64,000 bases of DNA from Cunninghamia lanceolata (Eukaryota > Streptophyta > Pinopsida > Cupressales > Cupressaceae): positions 2,914,001 to 2,978,000 of the forward strand of contig BSBN01000242.1 in NCBI GenBank assembly GCA_027924645.1. Reading direction: 5' to 3'. The notes under the pieces were generated by a model, which saw nothing but the letters and a program-made list of their open reading frames with translations, searched no databases and was not told the origin of the DNA. Made by a program: the position numbers and the translations under genes. Below, in pieces: positions 41,917 to 53,260 of the stretch (position 1 is the first letter of the stretch; every line of letters starts with the position of its first letter).

Positions 41917-44900
41917 TGTCACAACTCATTTTTTTTGAATTTTGAATTTGAAAAATAAATATAGTTTCATTTTAAAAAAAAAAATAATAAACAAGTTTAA
42001 ATGTCAAATGGGGTAAGGACACTTCTAGAATGAGCATTAATAAAGAACCTTCCCTCCATTCCTCAAGTCAAGACCCCAATTTATGAGATGAATCCATTTT
42101 CTCCTTAAAATTTATTACCATTGGAAAATTTGAGGATACATTGAAGATTTGTAAGTCCATTTCCACAAGCATTGAATGGCAACTTAGAAAATGGAGAGGA
42201 AGCATTTAAGATGAAGACTTGACTGAAGACTTGGAGTTCTTTCATGAGGGTCAAGTTTTTCTATAAATTTGCTTGGATTGTGAGGAAGAAGTGACTGATC
42301 TCTAGTTTGGGAGTGCTGGAGAAATGTGTATGAGCTCCTCCTTCATTATTTTATTTTGTTTATCTTGAATGACTAGTTCTTGCATTTTGTTAATTAATTT
42401 TAGTTCAAATTCATGTTGATGATATGTTGCAAATTTAATTACTGTGTTGAAGTTTTTATGAAAGTTTTTTATGAATAGAGGTAGCATTTGTTGAAATAAA
42501 CCCCCTTAACCCAATTGCCTCTCCTCTCTGCCCCCAGCCCTTAGCCTTCTGCCGTCCATACCCTATTCAATACCCTGTTTTAATACCCTGTGACCAGGCA
42601 CCGATAGGGAGGACGTTAGCTATAGTTGTGGAATTTGGCTTTATACCTGCCAATTTCATTTATTTAAAAAATTCTAAATCCCTTTTCAACGAATTCATTT
42701 AGTGTGATCATACAATCATTGCATTTCATGAGCTGACGTCTCAGCTAGGCTACTATGCATCCACTCTATCCGTGGGTTGATAGATGCCCATTCCTTGTTT
42801 CCAAGCTATGAGCTACGGAGGATGCTGGCAAAGGTTGAGGAGCTTGGCTTTACATTTGCCAATTTCTTTTGCTTGAAAGTTTTTAAAGCCTTTTCATCAA
42901 ATCCATCTTGTGCAAGTCCTGCAGTCGTTGTAGCCCATGAGACAACATTTCTTTGAGGAATTTTGTAAAACAGTTCATGTGCTTGCGTATGCTTCTACAA
43001 TCTGTATACACGTGTATTGGGGCATTTGCAACTACAACATCTGGTATTTCCTTTATGCTCTGATGTAGGTCCATGCCATGTTCTAAAGCTCCCACGTAGG
43101 CACAGACAGAGCAAATACTGGCAAAGGTCGTAGATTTTGGAATTTTACCTGCCAATTGCATTTGCTTAAATGTTTTTAGAGACTTTTCAACAAATCCATT
43201 TTGTGAAATTCCTGCAATCATGCATCCCACAAAAAAGACCTCTCTCTGAGGTATTTTGTCAAACAGTTCACATTCTTTTCAACATCCGACAAATTTTTCC
43301 CTCCATTATACCCTGTTCCCTAACTTCAGTTTGTGCACAAGCAAGGAGGACGATTGGTAAAGGCTGAGTGATTTGACTTCATGCTTGCCCATTTCATTTG
43401 CTTGAAAGTTTCTAAAGCCTTTTCAACTGATCCATTTTGTGATACCCTACAATCCTTGCATTTCATGAGATGACATTTCTTTCAGACATTCTATCAAAAT
43501 AATTGGCATGCCTTGTCTATTCTTCCACATCTTGTACACTGTCAGGAGAAATTCCTCCCTTCTTTGCAAATCTCTCCAAACTGAACTTTCTTCAACTGTA
43601 GAATACAGACATGGTCACTGTTGTTATAATTTTATATGATTGGGTAGAAGAATGTAGAAGGTAAATATGTCTGATTCTAAGCCAATTTTGATTTATATTA
43701 GATGTTGAATCTTTTAAAATATAGTCTCAATAGGAATAAAAGTGGTATGACATATTTAGTTTTCTTTGGTTGTAATCTCCATAAAATAAGACTATAACTA
43801 TTGTTCAAACCACTATAATTCTACAAATTTAAATCTTTAGTAATTCTTTTGAGCACTTGTAACATAGACACATAGCCTATAATGGAATTCCCTTATAAAA
43901 ATATTTTTTAGACTATTAAGTGGGAAAATGAATCACCTTATTTGACACACAAGTCTTAGTAGGATGAATAATTAGATGCCATTACTTATAGAAATATGAA
44001 TTTGTAGTCAAAAGAAATATAGGCATAATTAATTATGTAATATTAAAACATTTAGCCTTAATAATTATAAATAGACTTAGATAATAGATTAACTTTACAT
44101 TTCTATCCCCTCATTTCTTGAACAAACAACCATATGCTTAAGTATTGTTATAGACCAATAAATAAAAAAATGTCATCTTAATGCATATGCTCCCTTGGAT
44201 AAGAATACACTAAATTGACTTAAATCAACAATAAGGTTTACTAAGGAAAACCAGAGTAAATAAAATAACTTGCCCCTTAAGCATAATGTTTCAAAAACAA
44301 AGGTCTTCGAAATGGATGAATGCCATAAACAAACATGAAATATGTGGATGGGTACTTTATAGACTTTGATAATTGATCAGTGGTACCCTATTGCTCAATA
44401 CTATTGATAAAACCAATAATAGTGTTACACACTTCAATCTGAACTATTTAAGTAGATATTGGAATTCAATTATACGACAAAGTGAAGGATAGAGTCCCCT
44501 TATATGAGGTTACTTGGATAATAATGGAAGAAGTATAATGTTTTATTAGAATATCTTAATGAACAATATTGAACTAATGATATCATCGAGGAAATACATA
44601 AACTTTTGTTCCTTGGGAATATATTTCAACGTAAAGGGTTGGGTCAAATATTTAGTAGAAGCCTATAGTGAGAATCAAAGATGGATTGCAATAATTCTTT
44701 ATACAATCGTAAATCTTAAATACTTTAGAAAGAACAAAATGAAAACCCAGTGTTTTGAAACAATTTCCCCTAATCTCAAAATGTGGTCGAAGAACCCCTC
44801 ATTTGCCCTATGAATTAGAAATCAATATTATTTAGGAATTGTTAATTCTCAACTAAAGAAGTTGAGTTAAATTCGTGTAGGATAACTTATCCTATTATGA

Positions 44901-46494
44901 TTACAAGCCTTAATTTGGTTTGAAATAATTATGCAAGGAAATGATCTAGTATCCTACTCTTGGAACAAAGATTAATTTGATATGTGATTATACATCATTG
45001 TTTTACCTTGAATAAAGATCACTTGATATACGGCAAATTAACTATCATATCACCTTGAAACTGAATGAATAAATATCTTTTCTAGTTTATGTTTGTGATT
45101 AACGTAAGTGAATTAGTATCTTCTGAAATTATGTTTACAATTGTTTGAATGTCGTTACTTTACTCGTCCTTATGTATTTACGAATGGATCAAAACATCTA
45201 GCCTTATTCTTTACATGCAAGCAAAGAAGTTTAATTCTTCTCATTTCCTTATAAGCTATCATATAAGTTTTCTGTTCTAGATAGGTAAATCTTGTAAAAA
45301 AAGTCCAAACTCAAACATTTGCAGTGTTTGGTATTTACAGTACCTCTGGGTCACGTTTACGGGTAATGCCGTCGCGTTGAACCAAGTACCTTGCGCCTAA
45401 CATAGCTGCAACAATGATGTCTGGGCATCGTCCCTCTAAATCGTTGGGGAGTAATAAGGAACATGTCTAAGTTAAATCCGTAGGAAGGCAAAATCTCCTT
45501 GGATACCTCACTAAAAAGATTAATTAAAAGCAAAGGTGAGACTATCAAAAATTGTTGTAGGACGATCAATGGGAAGACCTCATCGGGGAAATATGTGTGT
45601 TAGATAAACTATTCACACTTGAAAACCTAAACCTCAAACACTCCTGGGAGGTGTGTTTGCAAAATAGTTCCTTAGGAATTCCGTCTATTGTATCACTCGA
45701 GTGGGTGGCAATCGGCGAAGAGCTGTGTACCCACTCACAGCTACATTAAACATAGTGCAAAACAGAACTACATGTTCGCATTCGTCGTATAGATCGCATC
45801 CGAAGAGGGCCTTGATCCCGTGGATACGGGGTATGTAGGCAGTCTGGATGGCAAAAGATGCCCCCAGTACTCAGGTCCCTCAGATATAGTATACTTCTTT
45901 ATAATCAACTTCATAATCTTGATCCCTAGTTTAAAGGTTATCTAGGTAACTTAAGAACTCTCCTAGTACTCAGAAGAATCCTTGGGGTGGATTACTTGTA
46001 CCCAGCATTGCCGTAAACTGAGGTGAGTACAAATTGATGTTATGTGTTCCCTGGTCGACATCCTCAGTACAGTGTCTGGGCAGACTGTGGTCCCCAGGAA
46101 GTGACTCATGAATCTGTATTGGTCCCGAGGGAGTCAGAAGTCTCTGGCTAGAGCATAATGATTCCTGTCCTATTTAACCTGATTAGCTGTTGTGTTTATT
46201 TATCCTGGATTTGAGAGAGTATTGGTCCGTTTGACCCACTAGGCCTTTTGGCCATTGTTTGTTCTACCCAAATCAGGTAGCGATAAGGTCCGTTAGACCT
46301 AGTTCTATATGAACCTATTTGCCCAAAGGATAAAAGAGCCCGAGTTGGCTTAAGAATGTTCCGTTTTGAACATATGTCCGTTTTAGCCGAAGTTTTTCTT
46401 GAGTACTCAATCAAAGTCTTGATATATCTCATAAAAACTTGTTAATAAAGTAAATTTTTTGAAAATTTGAGTTTAGACCAAGGAGGTCCTTACA
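41917..46494 (+). repeat. Gypsy3 right LTR (4578 bp)
   Basis: It keeps TG...CA ends (TGTCACAACTC ... GGTCCTTACA) and aligns with 32454-37038. Differences are scattered substitutions and small indels, for example 4 bases missing near 44508. The target copy AGATT follows. Confidence 0.93.
42500..43610 (-). pseudogene. PPR gene fragment inside the Gypsy3 right LTR
   Basis: The best-read copy of the captured sequence. The minus strand at 43230-42883 is open for 115 codons and reads NGFVEKSLKTFKQMQLAG, STTFASICSVCAYVGALEHG and MDLHQSI, the plan of a PLS-class pentatricopeptide repeat. Further degraded repeats lie on both sides (VEKALETFKQMK near 43420). About four to five repeats are traceable. 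The parent gene would be an organelle RNA-binding protein. Stops show that it is not coding. Confidence 0.85.
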
Positions 46495-46499
46495 AGATT

Positions 46500-46760
46500 G
46501 GTTGAGGAACTTTAGAAACTTTAATGCAAATGCAATTGATTTTGTAGATATTATAGTTGAAACCTTTTTGAAAGGATGCGCATGCAAAGTGACAACCTAT
46601 TAAAAGCCGCAGCTTGTCTAAAGTTAGACAAAGAGTTTTATAAAAAAATGTAAATCATGAAATAATGAGCTCAAGATATACATTAAATAGATTTGTTGAA
46701 ACGGCTATAGAAACTTTCATGCAGTGGAAGCAGGATTTCTGGCAGAGTACTGCATACAAA
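46500..46760 (+). pseudogene. PPR pseudogene, right part beyond Gypsy3
   Basis: Joined to 32453 at the target site, the sequence reads GYARNRLVEEL, then a degraded ETL/FKQMQL segment (46512-46545). A second repeat start is at 46662-46735 (RYTLNRFVETAIETFMQ). Together with 30950-32453 this is one decayed plus-strand PPR gene. From 46760 to 47460 I see no gene. A short duplicated ATGATCCTTATAGG segment occurs at 46989 and 47027 within an unrecognised 82-codon open stretch. Confidence 0.6.
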
Positions 46761-47469
46761 ATGCAAAAAGCATAGATAAGGCCGCAAAGGTCGAGATACG
46801 TACAAAAGAAGAGAAAAGCAATCTACGCGCATCTAATCAAATCTGGTAACCATGTCTAGTATCCTCTCTGGCCAAAACCAAATAGAAACTTTGGAGCTAA
46901 ACACAGATTTTTAGTTGGAAATACTATGAACACTCATGCAGATGTGAAACCATTAAAAGCTCACATGGCAGGGAACCACCTCTTTTATCATGATCCTTAT
47001 AGGAAGCCTCGGCAAAGTCCAACATATGATCCTTATAGGGAGCCTATTCGCGGTCACAGATATCAATACATAAATCACATTCTATTTCACCACACTCCAG
47101 GCATTATGATGAAGGACGAGATGACCAGAGCTCAAAGTCCTCCTTTTACAAAGTACTCCCAGCTATCCAGATAGCAAAAAGATCCTCACAAATGAAAAAC
47201 TCTCGAGTTTTATAGACTCTCCCTAGATAGGAAACCCAAAGGCCATCGGTTCCTCCACAAGAAATTACAAAAAAAAATGGAAAACAAAGAGTCAAGGATG
47301 ACTCTTCACATTCTACTACAGCTTCGTCATAAACTCCTCCTTATTTTGCTGTCTCATATCGATTGCAAGCAATAAGGCCACCGGTTCTTTCACCATCCTC
47401 TGATCAAGCACCTAGACAAAACCAACAAAATTCAAATTTGCATGGTGGTGTGCATGTAATATGCAGACA

Positions 47470-48060
47470 TTCTTAATTTTTCTCAATTGTACGTTTGCAC
47501 TTTGGACATGGCTTAGAATTAGCAAGAATCAAATTCATGTTTTCTGACTCGGCACTGTTCTTCAAAATCCACTTTTCCGTTGTCTCACAGTCTACTAGTA
47601 GGTGAGCTTCTTCTAAACAATTCCAGCCAAAGATATATGAGCATTTGCAAGTGATGTCATAACAACCACTTCCAAGGACAAATTCTTCAACATATTCACA
47701 GCCAGGTGCCGGACACCACTTAGTCTTTCTATTGTCTTCGACATATGATCTAAAAGGTAGAGCATATACTTGATTCTGTCTTCATCAGGAACCAAAGGAA
47801 GAACCATATCCTCACCAACAACAGCACCACATGATGGATCAGGGCATCATAGAACCATCTCCGATCACAGTATGAATGTAACCTGCCCAACATATGTTAC
47901 AGAATTACTAACATACAAAATTACTAACTCTCATTCTTTGACGAGCATAAGTCTCAAAGCATATACCACATGTCAACTCCTTTACATCTGGTCGTATTCT
48001 AGAGGCTCTTCATATGGATCCAGCTGTGTCTGTTGTATCTGAATGCATGGAAATGCTGCG
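47470..48060 (-). pseudogene. ARIADNE-like RBR E3 ubiquitin ligase fragment
   Basis: The minus strand reads RING1 (KELTCGICFETYARQRMRV at about 47985-47930, then FCNICWAGYIHT near 47895), followed by CPDPSCGAVVGEDM (47850) and, after a one-base frameshift near 47735, an IBR domain ([13 protein letters not shown], then [17 protein letters not shown]). It ends with a [11 protein letters not shown] start of RING2 and a stop. The Cys/His pattern is that of plant ARI proteins, which move ubiquitin from E2 through a RING2 cysteine; RING2 itself is missing. A few bases are disrupted between the RING1 halves. It is continuous without introns, so it may be a retrocopy or exon relic. Confidence 0.85.
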
Positions 48061-48330
48061 AGTTAGGCCGGTTCAATAAATCAGCTTGAGATGGAGGTGA
48101 TGTTCGTGGAGTGACTCCTTTCAGCTTGAAATCACTTGTGTCCGTCGTGCCCCCGAACTCTATAATACACTCAACCTGTGAAGTTGAATCGCATTCAGAT
48201 ATTCACAGACTTTGGGTTTCTGTTGTTGACGGTTACTCTCTCTCTCGTTGTGCTTCTCTCTTTAAGTTCAGTTTGTCTTTTATCTTAGGGATTTCTTTTA
48301 TTTTGTCTTTTTATCTTAGAGATTTTTAGA

Positions 48331-50700
48331 GATTTGTACTGTGTTTTTATGTTCACAGGTAAATTCTTTTTCTTTGTCTCTCTCCTTTTCTCTCTTTAAA
48401 ATCCAAAAACTCTTATCATACGAGGGAGCTGCTCCGCAGAGGAGAATCGTTGCATTTCCTCCATTTGTTAGCACATTTTGTTGCTACCTGTTGGGCTGAG
48501 ACTAAATGTTTTGCAGTGACAAAAACTGTATGCTAACACATTTCTAAGATGGGGTTAGAGAGACATGAATAGCAGCTCTCGTATTACAACCTATTGATGA
48601 GAAAATGTGTTTCTCAACTCTAGTCAATAAAGTCACTACTCAAACCCTTGATTAGTAATATTACCAGGTTAGAGAGATGAAGAGTAAAAACATGCCACCA
48701 AAATGGGTGTTGGTCATGGTGATCCTCCTATTGGTGGTGTTGAATCTCAATATCTACTTGGTGCCGCTAACATGAGCCTGGGCAAATCTTGTTTAGTCTC
48801 ACATCATAATTTGCATAGTTTAAGCTAAGACCTCGACTTTTTCATAGGGAACTACTATGGTTTATGACCTATTTTTTTATTTGAGATTATTGGTAACAAC
48901 TTATTATCAATTACGATTGGACCCAAGCTTGGAAAATAAATTATATATCATAGATAGAATTTTTATGCAATATAGAAAGGTAATAAATTACCTAAGAAAA
49001 TTCCACAAATTTATGTTTTACCAAGGTAATGGGAGTTTGGAGAGAAGGAAGTCTAGGATAAAACGAGGAGAAACCAACTAAACAACATAAAAAAATGCTA
49101 TCTCAAGATAGAATATTATGGCCCAAACGAGAAAGTAAACGAAAAAACTTTCCTTATGAGTACATCTTCCTTCTTATCCCTTTTAGTTTGTGTGGGAATG
49201 TTAAATTCTTCCTTCACTCATTCACCGATATGCTAAGCCACGAAAATCAAAAACGACAAATAGGTCAAGCTTTGGCTACTTTATTTTATTATGCATATTC
49301 AAATTTTTTAAGGGGTTATTATCTACCACAAAGTCCCACTGTGAGACTTAAACCAAAGTCTCACGGCTTCCAGCAGCAACCATGCAGCCACTCGGACTGC
49401 ACTTTATGGGCTGCAAAATAAATAAAATTTAACACCATGTAATTTCATGATTGTTTATAAAACATGCTCATTACAACCACAATATTTTTATTAAATTGTG
49501 TCTGTCATTATTATTGCTATGATTTTTATCATGTGAATACATGTCCATTATTATTGCTATGATTTTAGGGTCTCTTTAATTCAACATAATATCAGAAAAT
49601 GGAATGATAAATGGAATGCAATCAAAACAGAAAATGATAAATAATATCAGAGTGAGAATGGAAGGCTGCATGTTACATAATATTAGAGGCTCCTAGGGTC
49701 CCATCTTGGCTATCTGTTTGCAATACAGGGTGTAATGGGGCATCATTTTTTACATTCATATGTATCATCAAGCACACCATATATAATATTGTGTGTTTGA
49801 GATAGTTGATCGGATGCAACACCAAGCCATAACTGCACAAAGCCCATCAGAGTTTAACTCTTGACAATCTCTTCAGTGTAAATATACCATACTAGCTGTA
49901 CAAGTGCAGCAATATCACTCTCGATTTAGCCATCCAAAATCAGCTCACATGGCACATATTGTCCTCCCTTGGATTGCTGCAACACCTTTCAGAACTTATT
50001 TCAATCAAAACACCTTCTGGTTGAGTCCCTGCAAAACTTTGAATCACAGCCAATTAGTGGAATTGAGGTTATGAGTAAATAACTTAAGCTTTATTCCTCT
50101 AGAATTGGGTTTAATGCAGGGTTTACAAGTTTTTCTCTTGTTCACTAATTCAGCCAATGGCCCAATCCCTCCACAAATTTTTGAAGCACAGATACTAGAG
50201 ATAAGCAAATTGAAGCACCTCAGACAAGTTGCCTCACTTAAAACCTAGAACTATCACCTAAATTAATCTTACAGGAACAGGTTTATGTCATGTCTCTTTC
50301 TTGGGCAGATTCAGCCTTTAATATATTTATATATTAATTAAATAATAATAATAGTAAGAATAATAATAATAATAATCACACGCCTCAGGCATTTTTTTTG
50401 CAGCAATGTTCTCTAGCACCCATCCAAAGGGTAAAGCTTAACCAGCCGGTGCCTTGTAAAACAACCAGCTGGTCAAAATACTAGGGATAGAAATGGTTTC
50501 AACAAATTGATCCACAAGCAAGGTTATAAACAGGTTGAATGAATTACAGTAAAGAGGTGGACAGTAAAAGTGGACAGAAAATAGAATCAAAAAATCATAA
50601 ACAACCGGCAAGTGGGCGCATCCAAAGGCTGGTGTGTGCACTCTATCACATTAAAAACTATTTCCAAGAGCTTCGTCTGCCTAATTGTAAACCTTGCCTA
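48331..50700. other. Stretch without recognisable genes
   Basis: I see no gene or element here. It holds a TC-rich run near 48240-48420, an unrecognised 108-codon open stretch at 49095-49421 and a (TAA)n-like microsatellite at about 50341-50375. Composition is AT-rich and stops are frequent in all frames. Confidence 0.5.
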
Positions 50701-51812
50701 TTAAAATAGCATGCATCCTCACAGAAAAAACTCACTCAAGCTCTATTTTCAAAAATCACTTGTGTCTCTGTGCCTTGAATCTATGTTAAATAATTTCATG
50801 CTAAGGGTTGCTATGTTCAATTTGAAAATTGTGGACATATGCAAATCACACACTCCTTGGGTAAAGTATTGTTTGAATGTGGAAAAAATGGCGGATAATG
50901 TAGTGCCCCTCCATTCTCACCATGGATGTGCAGCTTTGGAACTTGGAGATGAAGGTAAAATAATAGGGATATTTAAAGGGATTCTCTCTCGGATGGTCTC
51001 CTCTATTTGGAGTGTCAAACCAAAGAGCCTCTTTCGGCATGAAATAGACAAATATGGATAGGCACTGCGTGTTTACCCAACTGCAGAGACTACAGACTCT
51101 ACAGAGTGTGATGAAGCAGATATGTGATACTATTGAAGAATTGTGAGATTGAATACAGATACAAAGAGCAGCAGATTGTAAATCAAGAATATTGCATTTG
51201 TAACCACATATAGTGAAGGATGTTCATGTTAGAAATATTGTCATTGATGTCAAAGGAGAAATCAGATTTGAAGTGAGCTAACTACAGATTGAAATTCTAG
51301 TTGAAACTATAGCCATTGGTGGCTCAGTTAGCGGGTGTAGAGATTTGATCTATATACAGAATCCAATTAAATTCTAAATGTGGTATGATTGTTCTTGTGA
51401 GGCCAATCTTATTGGCCAAGGAAATAGTTAAACTGTATGCAAAGGCCATAAGAGATAAGTTTCTTATTTGGGTTACTGGCACTTATTTGAAACATCCATT
51501 ATTTGCTGCATCAACTCTTTTGCAACACAAATTTGGGTGTGGTCGCTCCATAAGGAATCATGTCAGCGACTTGATAAGGTTAGAGATTGCTATGACAGGC
51601 AACGCAGAAGTATTAACATGGATATTATGCTCTTATGAAACATGGACGAAAAGGTTGGTTACATGTCAAAAAGAATAGGAAGGCCGACAAAAAAAGCATC
51701 TCTTGATTGATTAAAGGAAAGTAACTTTTGGCATGTAAAAGAATATGTATGTTTCGAGGGAATTATTAGTGGCTATCGGTGTTTGAAGCTATGAAGGAAC
51801 TTATTCCCTTAG
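50701..51812. other. Stretch with unassigned open frames and a possible Copia relic
   Basis: Two plus-strand open stretches (50711-51061, 116 codons; 51385-51678, 97 codons) have no motif I recognise. At 51238-51262 TTGTCATTGATGTCAAAGGAG resembles the segment before the polypurine tract of element B, so some of this may be remnant Copia sequence. Confidence 0.35.
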
Positions 51813-51888
51813 ATGGTGGCGAAGACTATGAATGTAGAGAAACTGAGTGTGGAGGAGCGGAAGTTGTTATCAGTGGCATACAAGAACA
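51813..51888 (+). pseudogene. 14-3-3 protein fragment
   Basis: The plus strand reads VAKTMNVEKLSVEERKLLS and VAYKN, which matches the second and third helices of plant 14-3-3 proteins, adaptors that bind phosphoserine peptides. It begins right after TTATTCCCTTAG, a good splice-acceptor pattern, and stops matching after YKN, close to an exon-like size. No other part of the gene is visible nearby. About five residues seem missing after the first Met-Val. Confidence 0.75.
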
Positions 51889-52489
51889 TACCTGTTTATC
51901 TCAATGATATTAAAGACCGGATTTGGAAGCAGGTACAGGCTGGAATACATTTCATTGGTGCAAACAACAATAAGTGGAAGTCGATTTGATGCCAAGGAAG
52001 CCCCCTCAAGACAAGTTAATTAAATATTTGAGATGGCAATTAAAGACCTATATAGCTAAAAAGTTATAAACGTTACTACAACTGATTGAGGTGCATACAG
52101 GATGTAGTTTATTTAATATCAATGATCACAATTATAAGATGAATACCGTTAGTTTATAAAAAGAACATCGCAACTCAAGGCTTTCAAATGAAAGCGATAA
52201 TCATAGTTCAAAGATAAGATTACTACAAGCAGATTTAGACTACCGACGGTTTCAGATCCCTAAACCATTATGGAGCATTTAGCAGTAAATACTACTAATT
52301 TAACTAAACCGCATCAAAAGGCAATGGCTGTCATGAAAGTAACTTTTGGGGAAAGTTGCAACCCTTCAAGGATTATAAATGGATTGGTCCTTTGTTCCAA
52401 AGGGGGGAGAAAACTCAGGAAAGGCTTTCAGAACTCCAGGTATGCTTTCTTTTTCTATTTTAAATGGTGTTTTGTATATTGGAGGGATT
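51889..52489. other. Unassigned stretch before Copia C
   Basis: An 88-codon open stretch (52270-52536) runs into the Copia C LTR and I do not recognise it. A purine run AAAGGGGGGAGAAAA at about 52398 resembles a polypurine tract. Nothing else is visible. Confidence 0.35.
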
Positions 52490-53074
52490 TGTTTGGAGTG
52501 GTATGGCTCAGATACCACTCAAGGGAGGAAGAATAAGACAAACATAGAGAGAGGGAACACAAGAAAATTACACAAACAAATAGACATTTCTATTAATCAT
52601 TAAAACTATTTTACAATCAACAAATACAACTCATAGCTACGGCTTTGATTCCTCTATTCCTACAACTACTGCTCTTTAGAGCTAGCTGGACATTACAACT
52701 ATCCTTCTCTATTTGGAGCTGCTCTACGCTTTCCTCTAACCGTCCGCTGTGTGTGGCGGGAGCTGTCTGGAGCTCGACCCTCTGCACTCTCTCATTGCTA
52801 TATTTTTTCTGTTGCTGCTCACAATATTCTTCACTTGCAACTAACTGAATGTTCTTCATTCTTTCCTTTTGTTTTTTCTTGTTTTCCAAAAATCTGCCAC
52901 TCAAAATTTGAACCTACCTACTAGCATTAAACAAATTGACCAGCAATAACTTCTATCTGACGGGCCAGCTGAGTGCCTTTACAATTTTGGTCAAGAGGGG
53001 CAGGAAATAGATCTACAGAGATCTCTAATGGGGTAGGTGGCATAAATGCCTGCTCCAGATTAATAATTCTAACA
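52490..53074 (-). repeat. Copia C 3' LTR
   Basis: It matches 56439-57027 with indels and carries a fuller version of the GAGCTGTCTGGAGCTC-rich part. On the minus strand it starts TGTTAGAATTATT at 53074, next to the polypurine tract AAGGGGGAG (53075-53083). Confidence 0.88.
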
Positions 53075-53260
53075 CTCCCCCTTAATCTGGAGCCACATTC
53101 TGTGTCTTTGGAGCTATCTGTAGCTGTCCGAAGCTGTCTAGAGCTTTCTTTCCAAAGCTGAAATCTGGAGCTGTCTACAATGCCCAAGCTGTCTCTCAGT
53201 CGCTCAAAGCTCTCCTTTGATAGTGCCTTAGTAAATATATCAGCGAGCTACTACTCGGAC

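Larger units (their letters stand above)
32454..46494 (+). mobile_element. Gypsy3: nearly complete chromovirus with giant LTRs
   Basis: A 14.0-kb Ty3/gypsy element has two LTRs of about 4.58 kb (32454-37038, 41917-46494) and a perfect target duplication AGATT (32449-32453, 46495-46499). Inside are a Met-type PBS, one gag-pol frame with six stops and one frameshift, a C-terminal chromodomain-like segment and a polypurine tract. Large LTRs with a chromodomain suggest the Tekay/Del lineage. The LTRs differ at only two sites in a sample of about 170 bases, so it is younger than element B. Each LTR contains antisense PPR gene sequence. Confidence 0.93.

Noticed and set aside
32454..46494. The 4.6-kb repeats as a segmental duplication flanking an unrelated element
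   Set aside because: TG...CA ends, a PBS and polypurine tract touching their inner edges and a perfect AGATT TSD outside show that they are LTRs.
49095..49421. 108-codon open stretch as a gene
   Set aside because: No domain, no promoter or exon context, and composition like its non-coding surroundings.
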